64,000 bases of DNA from Photobacterium sp. GJ3. Lineage in GTDB: Bacteria; Pseudomonadota; Gammaproteobacteria; Enterobacterales; Vibrionaceae. The notes beneath the pieces were generated by a model that did not search any database, was not told the DNA's origin, and was given only the letters and a program-made list of their open reading frames with translations. Positions 37,888 to 48,932 of the stretch are shown here, one piece after another. The stretch is taken from positions 3,162,001 through 3,226,000 of the forward strand of contig NZ_CP073578.1 in assembly GCF_018199995.1 (NCBI RefSeq), read 5' to 3'. Each line of letters starts with the position of its first letter. The stretch's first letter is position 1. A program made the translations under genes and the position numbers.

Positions 37888-40113
37888 ATGAAAACACAGG
37901 CAGACCACAAAATTATTTTGATCGGTGCCGGCTTTATTTCCGGGGTGCACGCCAAAGCCATTCAATCGCTCCCAGATTGTCAGATTGCAGCCATTGTTGA
38001 TCCGAATCTGACAGCCGCCACAGCGCTTGCCGTGCAATTTGAGATCCCCCAGTGTTTCAGCCACCTGGAAGAAGCGCTGGCTGAAATCACTTTTGACACC
38101 GCCCACGTCCTGACCCCGCCGAACACCCATTTTGAACTGGTCCAGACTCTGCTGCATCACGGCAAACATGTGCTGGTCGAAAAGCCACTGGCGGAGACTA
38201 TCGCAGCCTGCGATACCCTGAATGCACAGGCACAGGCGCAAGGGCTGACACTGGCGGTGAATCAAAACTTTGTGTTTCATCCAGTGATGGACAGAGCCAG
38301 ACAGTTTCTGGATACCAATGCCATCGGACCGGTCAAATCGGTCTCGCTGAATTATGAAATGCCGCTCCGTCAGCTGGACAACGGCCAGTTCGGGCACTGG
38401 ATGTTCCGAAAGCCAGTCAACCTGCTGCTGGAACAGGCTGTCCACCCGCTGTCTCAACTGCTGAGTTTATTCGGCGCTCCGAGCGGCCCACTGATCAGCC
38501 GGATCAGCCAGATCAAAACACTCAACGCCCAGCCCTGTATCCTGCGATTGGATGCCATGGGCGATCTGGCTGTCCCCTTCCATTTATCTTTTGCGTTGGG
38601 CCAGTCGTTTCCCGTCTGGCAATTACAGATCACCGGTGAGGATGGCAGCCTGCATCTCGATTTTATCCGCCAGCGGGTGATCCTGAACGAACGCAGCCGC
38701 TTTCTGCCCGCACTGGATACAGCCGTCACCGCCAGCACCATGGCTGGCAGTCTGCTGTCTCAGGGCTTCCGCCAGCTGATGGATTACGCGGGCGCAATCA
38801 CTGGATTCAAGCCCTCGAAAGACCCGTTTTTCATGTCGATGCAGGCCAGCATTCGTGCTTTTTATCAGTCGATTGAAACCAAACAACACCCGATTCACAA
38901 TGCAACCTTTGGCCGCACGCTGGTGGCCCTCTGTCACCAACTGGCCGATAAGAGTCAGGGGGCGCAGCATCTGCAAACCACCCAAGCACCCGCCGCCAAA
39001 CCACAGGCAATGCCGCTGACAGACCAGCGTCCATACGACGTGCTGGTCATTGGTGGCACCGGCTTCATCGGCCGTCATGTGGTCCGCCAGTTACTGACGG
39101 CTGGCTATTCCGTCGGCATCATGGCCCGGCATCTGGACGCACTACCCGACTTTTTCCAGCACCCTGCCATTCAATGGATACAGGGGGATGTCTGCGATCA
39201 GGCCACCGTCGACCATGCTGTCAGCCGGGCGACCTATGTGATCAATCTTGCCCATGGGGGTGGCAGTGGCGACTGGCAGGCAATCCAGCACGCCATGGTC
39301 GACTCAGCCCGCTATGTCGCGCTGGCCTGCCAAAGCCACGGGATCACACGACTGGTTCATCTGGGCTCCATCGCGTCTTTATATCTGGGGAATGACCGGA
39401 CCGTGATTCACAACGCATCTCCGGTTGACAGTGCGCCCCACAACCGCGCCCATTACGCCAGAGCCAAAGCCATGGCCGATCAGATGCTGATGCATGAATT
39501 CAGCACGCTGGATGTCGTGCTGCTCAGGCCCGGTATTGTGGTTGGTGAAGGCGGCCTGCTCCAACACACCGGCATTGGCTTTTTCAACAACAGTCAGTAT
39601 TTCATCGGCTGGAATCTGGGCCAGAATCCATTGCCCTTCGTGCTGGTGCAGGATGTCGCCTCTGCAACTCTGGCCGCCATGACCCAGCCCGATGCCAAAG
39701 GGAAAACATTGAACTTAGTCGGAGATGTCCGTCCCACGGCCCGGGAATATGTGGCCATGCTCAGAAAAGGGCTGTCACGCCCCTATCGCTATGTGCCTCA
39801 GTTGACGCTCTGGCTCTATCTGCAGGAACTGGGAAAGTGGGCGATCAAACGCATGGCTGGCCGGCATCCCGAGATTCCATCCCTGCGAGATCTGCGCTCC
39901 CGCGCCATGAATGCCCGCTTCGATACCAGCGGGGAAAAACGGCTGCTCAACTGGCATCCGGTCAATGACTGGCAGGTGTTCTATCAGCAGGCTGTGCTGG
40001 TCCATCAGCCACCGTCAGCAACAGCGATCCACTCTCAGGCCGATCAAGCGACTCCGGCAATGCACAACGCCTTGACCCCTGACTCGTCTTCAAAAAAGGT
40101 CAGCGCACTATGA
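37888..40113 (+). CDS. fusion of Gfo/Idh/MocA oxidoreductase and NAD-dependent epimerase/dehydratase
   Basis: A 741-residue two-domain protein. The first half (about residues 1-365) is a Gfo/Idh/MocA oxidoreductase: the NAD motif LIGAGFISGVHAKAI, HVLTPPNTHFEL and the catalytic-type VEKPLAE. A Pro/Ala/Gln-rich linker (about 366-385) follows. The second half (about 386-700) is an extended SDR: VIGGTGFIGRHVVRQL, HLGSIASLYLG and HYARAKAMAD as the Tyr-Lys pair. AAGGA precedes ATG 37888. The stop overlaps the next GT4 gene (ATGA). It may oxidise and then rearrange one nucleotide sugar; the substrate is unknown. Confidence 0.8.
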   Translation: MKTQADHKIILIGAGFISGVHAKAIQSLPDCQIAAIVDPNLTAATALAVQFEIPQCFSHLEEALAEITFDTAHVLTPPNTHFELVQTLLHHGKHVLVEKPLAETIAACDTLNAQAQAQGLTLAVNQNFVFHPVMDRARQFLDTNAIGPVKSVSLNYEMPLRQLDNGQFGHWMFRKPVNLLLEQAVHPLSQLLSLFGAPSGPLISRISQIKTLNAQPCILRLDAMGDLAVPFHLSFALGQSFPVWQLQITGEDGSLHLDFIRQRVILNERSRFLPALDTAVTASTMAGSLLSQGFRQLMDYAGAITGFKPSKDPFFMSMQASIRAFYQSIETKQHPIHNATFGRTLVALCHQLADKSQGAQHLQTTQAPAAKPQAMPLTDQRPYDVLVIGGTGFIGRHVVRQLLTAGYSVGIMARHLDALPDFFQHPAIQWIQGDVCDQATVDHAVSRATYVINLAHGGGSGDWQAIQHAMVDSARYVALACQSHGITRLVHLGSIASLYLGNDRTVIHNASPVDSAPHNRAHYARAKAMADQMLMHEFSTLDVVLLRPGIVVGEGGLLQHTGIGFFNNSQYFIGWNLGQNPLPFVLVQDVASATLAAMTQPDAKGKTLNLVGDVRPTAREYVAMLRKGLSRPYRYVPQLTLWLYLQELGKWAIKRMAGRHPEIPSLRDLRSRAMNARFDTSGEKRLLNWHPVNDWQVFYQQAVLVHQPPSATAIHSQADQATPAMHNALTPDSSSKKVSAL

Positions 40114-41174
40114 CGACAGTGCTGAACGTGTTCTCAACCTTTGCACTGGGCGGGCCACAGGTCCGGTTTGCTCAGTTGGTGAATGCCCGCTCAGCACGGG
40201 AGCGCCATGTGGTGATTGCGCTCGATGGTCAGCTCGAAGCCGCCAGCCGGATTGACCCGCAAAAGCAGGTGATCTGCATCGGATTGCCTGAACTCAAGGC
40301 GCTCCCGTTGCCGGCCAAACTCCGGCGAATTGCCGGGTATTTGCGGCAATACCGGCCCGATGTCCTGATGACCTACAACTGGGGCGCGATCGAATGGGCC
40401 TTGTGTAACCGTCTGCTGACTCATTGCAAAGGGATTCACTGGGAAGACGGATTCAACCCGGAAGAATCCGCACGTCTGCTACCGAGACGCAATCTGTTCC
40501 GCAGGCTGGCGTTGGGCGGCCGGACGCAAGTGGTGGTGCCGTCGCAAACACTGATGAGCATCGCCAGGCAAAACTGGCACATTCCTGCCTGCCGTCTGGT
40601 TTATTTTCCCAACGGTATCCGGATGCCGGAACAACCGGCAATATCCGCCACCACTCGCTTCCCGACACTGATCACCCTGGCGACGCTCAGAAAGGAAAAA
40701 AACCTGATCCGTCTGATTGATACTGTGGCAGAACAGGCGCCTCAATGCCGCCTGCTGATCGGGGGCGACGGCCCGCTGAAGCCGGACATTGAAGCCTATC
40801 TCAACCATCATCAGCTGGGCGGGCGAATTCAGCTGGCGGGCCGTATTGAGCAAGTCTGGCCCTTTCTGGCTCAGGGCGATCTCTTCTGCCTGTCTTCCGA
40901 TACCGAACAGATGCCACTGTCGGTTTTGGAAGCCATGGGCGCAGCCTTACCCGTCATTGCAACAGATGTCGGCGATGTAAAAACCATGGTCGCCCCGGCC
41001 AATCAGCCTTTTGTGGTCCCGCCCTCCGGATACAGCCGGGCAATGCGGGGATTACTCTCCTCCCCCGAGCTGTGGTCGGAAATCGGCCAGGCCAACCGCC
41101 GCAAGGCGCAGGAGCAATTCAGCTTTCAAGTCATGCAGGAGAACTTTGCGCGTCTGCTGACCACACCATGCTGA
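40110..41174 (+). CDS. glycosyltransferase family 4 (GT1 fold)
   Basis: A 354-residue GT-B fold glycosyltransferase. The N-terminal acceptor domain includes FSTFALGGPQVRF and MTYNWGAIEWALCNR. The C-terminal donor domain includes ATLRKEKNLIRLIDT, LLIGGDGPLKP and LSSDTEQMPLSVLEAMGAAL, which holds the E-x7-E motif of family 4. It overlaps the fused oxidoreductase gene by 4 bp, so it is co-translated. Likely a surface polysaccharide or LPS enzyme; donor and acceptor unknown. Confidence 0.85.
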   Translation: MTTVLNVFSTFALGGPQVRFAQLVNARSARERHVVIALDGQLEAASRIDPQKQVICIGLPELKALPLPAKLRRIAGYLRQYRPDVLMTYNWGAIEWALCNRLLTHCKGIHWEDGFNPEESARLLPRRNLFRRLALGGRTQVVVPSQTLMSIARQNWHIPACRLVYFPNGIRMPEQPAISATTRFPTLITLATLRKEKNLIRLIDTVAEQAPQCRLLIGGDGPLKPDIEAYLNHHQLGGRIQLAGRIEQVWPFLAQGDLFCLSSDTEQMPLSVLEAMGAALPVIATDVGDVKTMVAPANQPFVVPPSGYSRAMRGLLSSPELWSEIGQANRRKAQEQFSFQVMQENFARLLTTPC

Positions 41175-41339
41175 CCGATCCCGCGTGCTATTTTATAAAG
41201 ACAAAGCCTGTAAAAGCGGTACAGGCCAGACTGGCAGGGAACAGCAATCATCGGTTGTGAGGCTGAGGACGAAACTTCCACTTGTCGATTCAATTTCACA
41301 GCAGTTCGTGATACCCTGCGCGCCCTTTCTTCCACTTGA

Positions 41340-41978
<639 letters not shown>

Positions 41979-42028
41979 GTAATTTTGTACAATTTTCCAT
42001 CTTTTTATTAAACCCACTGGAGTCCTCG

Positions 42029-42304
42029 ATGGCACGTGTAACTGTTCAAGATGCTGTTGATAAAATTGGCAACCGTTTCGATCTGATCCAAATTGCTTCT
42101 CGCCGTGCACGTCAAATGCAAACTGGCGGTAAGGATCCATTGGTTCCTGAAGAGAACGATAAGTACACCGTCATCGCACTGCGCGAAATCGAAGAAGGCC
42201 TGATCACGAAAGACATCCTGGATGCACGTGAGCGTCAGGAAATGCAAGAGCAGGAAGCTGCTGAACTGGCAGCCGTGAGTGCCATTGCAGGTAACCAGCG
42301 CTAA
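42029..42304 (+). CDS. rpoZ: RNA polymerase omega subunit
   Basis: A 91-residue small subunit: [28 protein letters not shown] and [14 protein letters not shown] are the omega signature. The N-terminal MARV region takes part in ppGpp binding in E. coli, fitting its linkage to spoT 18 bp downstream. Standard length. Confidence 0.97.
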   Translation: MARVTVQDAVDKIGNRFDLIQIASRRARQMQTGGKDPLVPEENDKYTVIALREIEEGLITKDILDARERQEMQEQEAAELAAVSAIAGNQR

Positions 42305-42322
42305 TTCAAGGAAGCGGGCAAT

Positions 42323-44425
42323 TTGTATCTCTTTGATAGCCTGAAAGAAGTTGTAATTGAATACCTGCCTGAGACTCAGATTGAGGCGCTCAGGCAGGCC
42401 TATTTAGTCGCAAGAGACGCCCACGAAGGTCAGACCCGCTCCAGCGGTGAGCCTTATATCATCCACCCGATCGCCGTCGCTCGGATTCTGGCCGAAATGC
42501 GCCTGGACTATGAGACGCTGATGGCCGCATTGCTCCACGATGTGATCGAAGACACCGAAGTCACCAAAGATGACCTCGACAGTCGATTCGGTTCCACAGT
42601 CGCCGAGCTGGTGGATGGCGTGTCTAAGCTGGATAAACTGAAATTCCGCGATCGGAAGGAAGCCCAGGCGGAGAACTTCCGCAAGATGATCATGGCCATG
42701 GCCAATGACATCCGGGTCATCCTGATCAAACTGGCCGACCGGACCCACAACATGCGCACGCTGGGTGCACTTCGCCCGGATAAACGCCGCCGTATTGCCC
42801 GCGAAACGCTGGAAATCTTCTCGCCCCTTGCCCACCGTCTGGGTATTCACAATATCAAGACTGAGCTCGAAGAGCTGGGTTTCGAGGCCCTGTATCCGAA
42901 CCGCTATCGGGTGCTGAAAGAAGTGGTTGCCGCCGCACGCGGTAACCGGAAAGAAATGATCAACCGGATCCACGCCGAGATTGAAGGCCGCCTTCACGAC
43001 GCGGGGATCGACGGCAAAGTTGTCGGTCGCGAAAAGAACCTGTACTCCATCTACAACAAGATGAAGAACAAGGAACAGCGCTTCCATTCCATCATGGACA
43101 TCTATGCCTTCCGGGTACTGGTGAACGATCTGGATACCTGCTATCGGGTGCTGGGACAGGTGCACAATCTGTATAAACCGCGTCCGAGCCGGATGAAAGA
43201 CTACATCGCCATCCCGAAAGCCAACGGCTATCAGTCGCTCCACACCTCTCTGGTCGGCCCGCACGGGGTGCCTGTCGAAGTCCAGATCCGTACAGAAGAC
43301 ATGGATCAGATGGCGGACAAAGGGGTTGCAGCTCACTGGACCTACAAAGACCGGGAAAGCTCCGGTACCACAGCACAGGTGAAGGCCCAGCGCTGGATGC
43401 AAAGCCTGATGGAGTTACAGCAAAGTGCCGGTAACTCATTCGAATTCATTGAAAACGTCAAATCGGATCTCTTTCCGGACGAGATTTACGTCTTCACACC
43501 GAAAGGCCGGATTGTGGAACTGCCGGTCGGTGCAACCGCCGTCGACTTTGCCTACGCCGTCCATACCGATGTCGGCAATACCTGCGTCGGTGCTAAGGTC
43601 GATCGCCAGCCTTACCCGCTGAGTAAGCCGCTGAAAAACGGCCAGACGGTCGATATCATCAGTGCGCCGGGTGCCCGACCCAATGCAGCCTGGCTCAACT
43701 ATGTGGTGACCTCGCGTGCCCGGACCAAAATCCGTCAGGTGCTGAAAACCATGCGCCGCGCCGAATCCATCACCCTGGGTCGTCGCCTGCTCAATCATGC
43801 GCTGGGTGAGCTGAATATCGATCAGATTGACCCGGTCACACTCGACAAAGTTCTCAAAGATCTCCGCCTCAAGGATGCCGAATCCCTGCTGGCTGCGATC
43901 GGTCTGGGTGAGCTGATGAGCGTGGTGATTGCCCGCCGTTTACTCGGCACGCTGGAAGAAGAGCCACAGAGCGACGACAAACGCCGGATGCCGATCCGGG
44001 GTGCCGACGGTATTCTGCTGACCTTTGCCAACTGCTGTCACCCGATCCATGGCGACCCGATCATGGCCTATGTCAGTCCGGGGAAAGGTCTGGTGATTCA
44101 CCGTGAGGAATGCTCGAACATCCGCGGTTATCAGAAAGAACCGGACAAATACATGCCGGTGGAATGGAGCCGCGACTTCGAGCAGGAGTTTGTCACCAAC
44201 CTCAAAGTGGATATGCAGAACCATCAGGGAGCGCTGGCCGATCTGACCAATACCATCGCCAATACCGGTTCGAATATTCAGGGCCTGTCGACGGAAGAAA
44301 AAGACGGCCGCCTGTATACCATCACCGTTCGCCTGACGACCAAAGGCCGGGTGCATCTGGCCAACATCATGCGCCGGATCCGGGTGATGCCGAACGTGGT
44401 CCGGGTTGCCCGGCAGAAGAACTGA
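42323..44425 (+). CDS. spoT: bifunctional (p)ppGpp synthetase/hydrolase SpoT
   Basis: A 700-residue stringent-response enzyme. The HD hydrolase domain is N-terminal (ALLHDVIEDTEV, near residue 72). The synthetase domain (FRVLVNDLDTCYRVLG, NGYQSLHTSLVGP) follows, then TGS (VFTPKGRIVELPVGATAVDFAY) and a C-terminal ACT domain. The start is TTG at 42323 with AAGGAAG upstream, as in E. coli spoT, where a TTG start is also used. It hydrolyses ppGpp and makes it under carbon or fatty-acid stress. The neighbouring rpoZ encodes part of a ppGpp-binding site on RNA polymerase. Confidence 0.96.
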   Translation: MYLFDSLKEVVIEYLPETQIEALRQAYLVARDAHEGQTRSSGEPYIIHPIAVARILAEMRLDYETLMAALLHDVIEDTEVTKDDLDSRFGSTVAELVDGVSKLDKLKFRDRKEAQAENFRKMIMAMANDIRVILIKLADRTHNMRTLGALRPDKRRRIARETLEIFSPLAHRLGIHNIKTELEELGFEALYPNRYRVLKEVVAAARGNRKEMINRIHAEIEGRLHDAGIDGKVVGREKNLYSIYNKMKNKEQRFHSIMDIYAFRVLVNDLDTCYRVLGQVHNLYKPRPSRMKDYIAIPKANGYQSLHTSLVGPHGVPVEVQIRTEDMDQMADKGVAAHWTYKDRESSGTTAQVKAQRWMQSLMELQQSAGNSFEFIENVKSDLFPDEIYVFTPKGRIVELPVGATAVDFAYAVHTDVGNTCVGAKVDRQPYPLSKPLKNGQTVDIISAPGARPNAAWLNYVVTSRARTKIRQVLKTMRRAESITLGRRLLNHALGELNIDQIDPVTLDKVLKDLRLKDAESLLAAIGLGELMSVVIARRLLGTLEEEPQSDDKRRMPIRGADGILLTFANCCHPIHGDPIMAYVSPGKGLVIHREECSNIRGYQKEPDKYMPVEWSRDFEQEFVTNLKVDMQNHQGALADLTNTIANTGSNIQGLSTEEKDGRLYTITVRLTTKGRVHLANIMRRIRVMPNVVRVARQKN

Positions 44426-44457
44426 TCGGGCAACGATGCCCGACTGTGAATGAACTG

Positions 44458-44482
44458 ACAAACGCCCGAAACGGGCGTTTGT
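44458..44482. terminator. hairpin between spoT and trmH
   Basis: ACAAACGCCCG and CGGGCGTTTGT form an 11-bp perfect stem with an AAA loop, 33 bp after the spoT stop. There is no long T-run after it, so it may attenuate rather than stop transcription into trmH. Confidence 0.65.
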
Positions 44483-44534
44483 GCTTTCCCGAGTGCTGAA
44501 CAAATCAGCCTGAACTGTAACAAGAACGAAGCCC

Positions 44535-45224
44535 ATGACCCCAGAACGCTTTGCGCGGATTCAGTCCGTCCTGGCCACCCGTCAGACCGATTTAACTTTG
44601 TGCCTGGAAGAAGTGCACAAGCCCAATAACGTCTCTGCCATCATTCGAACCGCAGACGCCGTGGGCGTGCACAAAGTCCATGCCGTCTGGCCAAACGACA
44701 TGCGGGTACTGAGCCATACCTCGGCAGGCGCCCGGAACTGGGTCGAACTGCAAACCCATGACACCATGGCCAGCGCGGTCGGCCAGCTGAAAAGCGAAGG
44801 GATGCAGGTTCTGGCCACTCATCTTTCTGATCGCGCAGTTGATTTTCGCGAGATTGATTACACAAAACCCACGGCCATCATTCTGGGCGGCGAAAAAAAC
44901 GGGATCACACCCGAAGCCTTAGCACTGGCCGATCAGGACATCATCATTCCCATGGTGGGTATGGTACAGTCGCTGAACGTCTCGGTTGCCAGCGCACTCA
45001 TTCTGTATGAAGCGCAGCGTCAGCGACACAATGCCGGGATGTATGAACGGGAACACACACAGTTGCCGCCGGAAACCGTTCACCGTATTCTGTTTGAGCG
45101 CGGACACCCGGTGCTGGCCAAAGTTGCCAAACGCAAAAAACTGCCTTACCCGCCTCTGGATGATGCGGGCCAGATTGTCGCTGATGATGCCTGGTGGCAG
45201 GCCATTCAATCCCGGGATAAATAA
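44535..45224 (+). CDS. trmH: tRNA (guanosine(18)-2'-O)-methyltransferase
   Basis: SPOUT-class methyltransferase (229 residues) acting on G18 of tRNA. The knot signatures are HKPNNVSAIIRTADAVG at the N-terminus, ILGGEKNGITPEAL and MVQSLNVSVASALILYEAQ. A C-terminal extension typical of TrmH is present. It lies between spoT and recG as in enteric bacteria. Confidence 0.95.
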   Translation: MTPERFARIQSVLATRQTDLTLCLEEVHKPNNVSAIIRTADAVGVHKVHAVWPNDMRVLSHTSAGARNWVELQTHDTMASAVGQLKSEGMQVLATHLSDRAVDFREIDYTKPTAIILGGEKNGITPEALALADQDIIIPMVGMVQSLNVSVASALILYEAQRQRHNAGMYEREHTQLPPETVHRILFERGHPVLAKVAKRKKLPYPPLDDAGQIVADDAWWQAIQSRDK

Positions 45225-45258
45225 CCCCCGGATCTGACGGAGCACAGAGAACACAGGC

Positions 45259-47340
45259 ATGAGCGGACAAATGCTGGAGACCATCGCCCTGACCGAATTG
45301 TCCGGCGTGGGCGCCAAAATGGCAGAAAAACTTAACAAGATCGGCCTGCATACCGTGCAGGATCTCCTGTTTCACCTGCCGCTCCGTTACGAAGACCGGA
45401 CCCGGATCTGGCCAATCGCTGAAATTCGGCCCGGCCAGCACCTGACGGTTCAAGGAGAAGTGCTCAGCAATGCCATTTCCTTCGGCAAACGCCGGATGCT
45501 GACCGTCAGAATCAGCGACCAGTCCGGCGCTCTGACCCTGCGCTTTTTCAACTTCAATGCCGCGATGAAAAACGCCCTGTCCGAAGGCAAACAGGTGAAA
45601 GCCTATGGTGAAATCCGCCGTGGCCAGCACGGGCCTGAAATCATTCATCCTGATTACAAAGTTTTTTCCGAAACGACGGAACTGGCTGTCGAGGAAACCC
45701 TGACTCCGGTCTATCCCACAACAGATGGTCTGCGTCAGCTGACCCTGCGCAATCTGACCGACCAAGCCCTGAAACTGCTGGATAAAGCCGCCGTCACCGA
45801 GCTGTTACCGGAAGGCTTGTACGACCGCCAGATGACACTGGCGCAAGCCCTGCATGTGATGCATCGCCCCACGCCGGACGTGTCGCTGGATCAACTGGAA
45901 AAAGGGGAACACCCGGCGCAGAAACGCCTGATCCTGGAAGAATTGCTGGCGCAGAACCTGTCGATGCTGGCTGTGCGTGAAAAAGGCCAGCAGCATCAGG
46001 CCTGGCCCCTGCCGCCGAGTGAAACCCTGAAGCAGCAACTGCTGGCGGGTCTGCCATTCAGTCCGACAGGTGCACAGCAACGGGTGACCGCCGATATTGA
46101 AAGCGATCTCGCCAAACCCGTGCCCATGATGCGGCTGGTACAAGGCGATGTCGGCTCCGGAAAAACCCTGGTCGCCGCTTTGGCTGCGATCCGTGCGATT
46201 GAGCATGGCTATCAGGTCGCCCTGATGGCTCCGACCGAACTTCTGGCAGAGCAACACGCCCTGAATTTTGCCCAATGGCTGGCACCGCTGGATATTCAGG
46301 TTGGCTGGCTGGCCGGTAAACTCAAAGGCAAAGCCCGGGAAACCGAGCTGGCCCGGATTGAAAGCGGCGAAGCCAAAATGGTGGTCGGCACACATGCGCT
46401 GTTTCAGCAACAGGTCATCTTCAGCAATCTGGCATTGGTGATCATTGATGAACAACACAGGTTCGGGGTGCATCAGCGGCTGGAACTGCGGGAAAAAGGC
46501 GCCAATGAAGGCCGTTATCCGCATCAGTTGATCATGACCGCCACCCCCATTCCCCGCACGCTGGCAATGACCGCCTATGCCGATCTTGAAACCTCGGTGA
46601 TCGACGAACTGCCACCAGGCCGGACGCCAATTCAGACCGTTGCCGTTTCAGACACCCGTCGTGCCGACATCATTGAGCGTATCCGGGCCGCCTGTCTCAG
46701 CGAAGGCCGGCAGGCCTATTGGGTTTGTACCCTGATTGATGAATCCGAAGTGCTGGAAGCACAGGCAGCGTCAGACACCGCCACCGAACTAACCGCTCAG
46801 TTACCGGAACTGAAAATCGGCTTGGTCCATGGCCGGATGAAAGCCGCAGAGAAACAGGACGTGATGCAGCGTTTCAAAGCCGGTGAATTGCACTTACTCG
46901 TCGCAACGACAGTGATTGAAGTCGGGGTAGACGTCCCCAACGCCAGCCTGATGGTGATCGAAAATCCCGAGCGATTAGGTCTGGCCCAGCTCCACCAGCT
47001 GCGTGGCCGGGTTGGCCGGGGCAGCGTCGCCAGTCACTGTGTGCTGCTTTACCATGCGCCACTGTCGAAAACGGCACAACAGCGTCTGGGCGTCCTCCGG
47101 GAAAGCAGCGACGGCTTTGTGATCGCACAACGCGATCTCGAAATCCGGGGCCCCGGTGAACTGCTCGGCACCAAGCAAACCGGCATCGCCGATTTCAAAG
47201 TAGCCGATCTGGTGCGTGACCAGCACTTAATCCCGCAAGTTCAGAAAATGGCGCGCTACCTGCACGATCAGTATCCCAGCAATGCAAAAGCCATTATCGA
47301 CCGCTGGCTGGGTAATAAAGAAAACTACTCCAACGCCTGA
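45259..47340 (+). CDS. recG: ATP-dependent DNA helicase RecG
   Basis: A 693-residue branched-DNA translocase for fork reversal and recombination. The N-terminal wedge (OB) domain is at about 60-160 and motif I is GDVGSGKTLVAAL. The DEQH-type motif II is IIDEQHRFGV, motif III is TATPIPRTLAM, and the later helicase motifs include RLGLAQLHQLRGRVGRG. It is full length, with a strong hairpin just past the stop. Confidence 0.97.
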   Translation: MSGQMLETIALTELSGVGAKMAEKLNKIGLHTVQDLLFHLPLRYEDRTRIWPIAEIRPGQHLTVQGEVLSNAISFGKRRMLTVRISDQSGALTLRFFNFNAAMKNALSEGKQVKAYGEIRRGQHGPEIIHPDYKVFSETTELAVEETLTPVYPTTDGLRQLTLRNLTDQALKLLDKAAVTELLPEGLYDRQMTLAQALHVMHRPTPDVSLDQLEKGEHPAQKRLILEELLAQNLSMLAVREKGQQHQAWPLPPSETLKQQLLAGLPFSPTGAQQRVTADIESDLAKPVPMMRLVQGDVGSGKTLVAALAAIRAIEHGYQVALMAPTELLAEQHALNFAQWLAPLDIQVGWLAGKLKGKARETELARIESGEAKMVVGTHALFQQQVIFSNLALVIIDEQHRFGVHQRLELREKGANEGRYPHQLIMTATPIPRTLAMTAYADLETSVIDELPPGRTPIQTVAVSDTRRADIIERIRAACLSEGRQAYWVCTLIDESEVLEAQAASDTATELTAQLPELKIGLVHGRMKAAEKQDVMQRFKAGELHLLVATTVIEVGVDVPNASLMVIENPERLGLAQLHQLRGRVGRGSVASHCVLLYHAPLSKTAQQRLGVLRESSDGFVIAQRDLEIRGPGELLGTKQTGIADFKVADLVRDQHLIPQVQKMARYLHDQYPSNAKAIIDRWLGNKENYSNA

Positions 47341-47365
47341 GCGATACATCCAACTTGCGTCACTT

Positions 47366-47384
47366 TGGCGGCATGATGCCGCCA
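47366..47384 (+). terminator. terminator after recG
   Basis: TGGCGGCAT and ATGCCGCCA pair around a very small loop (the centre is G), followed by TTTTCTGCTTTT. It lies 25 bp past recG. Confidence 0.7.
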
Positions 47385-47549
47385 TTTTCTGCTTTTATTC
47401 CGAAACAAATAACTGCGCAAACGTTTGCTAAATTGTGATGCGTCATTAAAATAGGGCCAATTTTGACCCAAGGGTCTTTTCCGGCTTCGAACTTTATCTG
47501 TTCAGATCTCCGTTTTGAAGCCGATCTGTCGACGTATGAAGGAATGCCC

Positions 47550-48923
47550 ATGACCGGCCAGCACCGAGAAATCGAGCGTCCACGCTCTTCCGACCTCATT
47601 TACCGCCTTGAAGATCGCCCGCCGCTGCCACAAACCCTGTTTGCCGCCCTGCAGCATCTGCTGGCGATGTTTGTCGCTGTGGTGACGCCCTCGCTGATTA
47701 TCTGTCAGGCGCTTGGATTACCGGCCAGTGATACCAACACCATTGTCAGCATGTCCTTGCTGGCTTCCGGTGTGGCTTCTTTCATTCAGATCCGCACCAT
47801 CGGCCCGGTCGGCTCTGGCCTGCTCTCTATTCAGGGCACCAGCTTCAACTTTCTGGGTCCGATTATCGGCGCCGGACTGGCGATGAAAGCTGGCGGGGCT
47901 GATGTCCCAACCATGATGGCCGCTATTTTTGGGACGATCCTGGCCGCTTCGCTGACAGAAGTCGCCATTTCACGGATTTTACAGCACACACGTCGCGTGA
48001 TTACGCCGCTGGTGTCCGGGATTGTGGTGACCCTGATTGGCCTGACGCTGATTCAAATCGGTCTGACTTCCATTGGTGGTGGCTATGCCGCCATTGAAAA
48101 CGGCAGCTTCGGCAGTCTGGATAAACTGCTGCTGGCTGGCATTGTGCTGGGACTGATTGTGCTGATGAACCGGATGAAGAATCCTTACCTGCGGGTCTCT
48201 TCTATTGTGATCGCCATGGCTGCCGGAACGCTGGCCGCCTGGCTAATGGGCATGATCGAGTCCGACCGCCTGGCCGAGACCTCGCTGATGGCAATTCCAG
48301 TTCCGATGCAATACGGCCTGGGGTTTGACTGGTCGCTGCTGATCCCGCTGATCATCGTGTTTGCGATTACCTCGCTCGAAGCCATCGGTGATATTACCGC
48401 CACGTCTGAGACCTCTGAACAGCCGGTTTCCGGCCCGGTTTACATGAAACGTATCAAAGGTGGTGTACTGGCCGATGGCATCAATTCCGCGCTGGCCGCC
48501 GTGCTGAACAGCTTCCCGAATTCGACGTTCAGCCAGAACAACGGCATCATCCAACTGACAGGGGTTGCCAGCCGTTATATCGGCTATTTTGTGGCAGGCA
48601 TGCTCGTCTTGCTGGGTCTGTTTCCTGTGGTCGCCAATCTGGTTCAGTTAATTCCAGAACCTGTACTGGGCGGCGCAACCATTGTGATGTTCGGCACTAT
48701 CGCGGCTTCTGGTGTCCGGATTATTTCCCGCTGTGAACTGGACCGTCGGGCGATTCTGATTATGGCGTTGTCGTTCTCAATGGGCTTAGGTATTGCGCAA
48801 AAGCCGGAAATTCTCCAGTTCATGCCTGAGTTTGTGAAGAGTATTCTGTCTTCCGGCATGGCCGCTGGCGGCCTGACTGCGATCCTTCTGAACCTGATCC
48901 TGCCGGAAGAGAAGAAAGACTGA
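47550..48923 (+). CDS. xanP: nucleobase:cation symporter-2, xanthine/uracil permease family
   Basis: A 457-residue NCS2 transporter with about 12-14 hydrophobic segments. The family motif region [19 protein letters not shown] and the substrate-side [19 protein letters not shown] are present. ATG 47550 (MTGQHREI) is preferred over upstream starts because GAAGGA lies 7 bp before it. In E. coli xanP also lies near recG, and the N-terminus and length fit XanP better than UraA. The xanthine substrate is inferred from that. The ATG is about 210 bp after recG, and the 3' end borders a large repeat array. Confidence 0.85.
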   Translation: MTGQHREIERPRSSDLIYRLEDRPPLPQTLFAALQHLLAMFVAVVTPSLIICQALGLPASDTNTIVSMSLLASGVASFIQIRTIGPVGSGLLSIQGTSFNFLGPIIGAGLAMKAGGADVPTMMAAIFGTILAASLTEVAISRILQHTRRVITPLVSGIVVTLIGLTLIQIGLTSIGGGYAAIENGSFGSLDKLLLAGIVLGLIVLMNRMKNPYLRVSSIVIAMAAGTLAAWLMGMIESDRLAETSLMAIPVPMQYGLGFDWSLLIPLIIVFAITSLEAIGDITATSETSEQPVSGPVYMKRIKGGVLADGINSALAAVLNSFPNSTFSQNNGIIQLTGVASRYIGYFVAGMLVLLGLFPVVANLVQLIPEPVLGGATIVMFGTIAASGVRIISRCELDRRAILIMALSFSMGLGIAQKPEILQFMPEFVKSILSSGMAAGGLTAILLNLILPEEKKD

Positions 48924-48932
48924 TTCTGTCCG

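Noticed and set aside
42404..43402. 332-codon minus-strand ORF opposite spoT
   Set aside because: Shadow frame of spoT; no recognisable protein features and the spoT frame is fully conserved.
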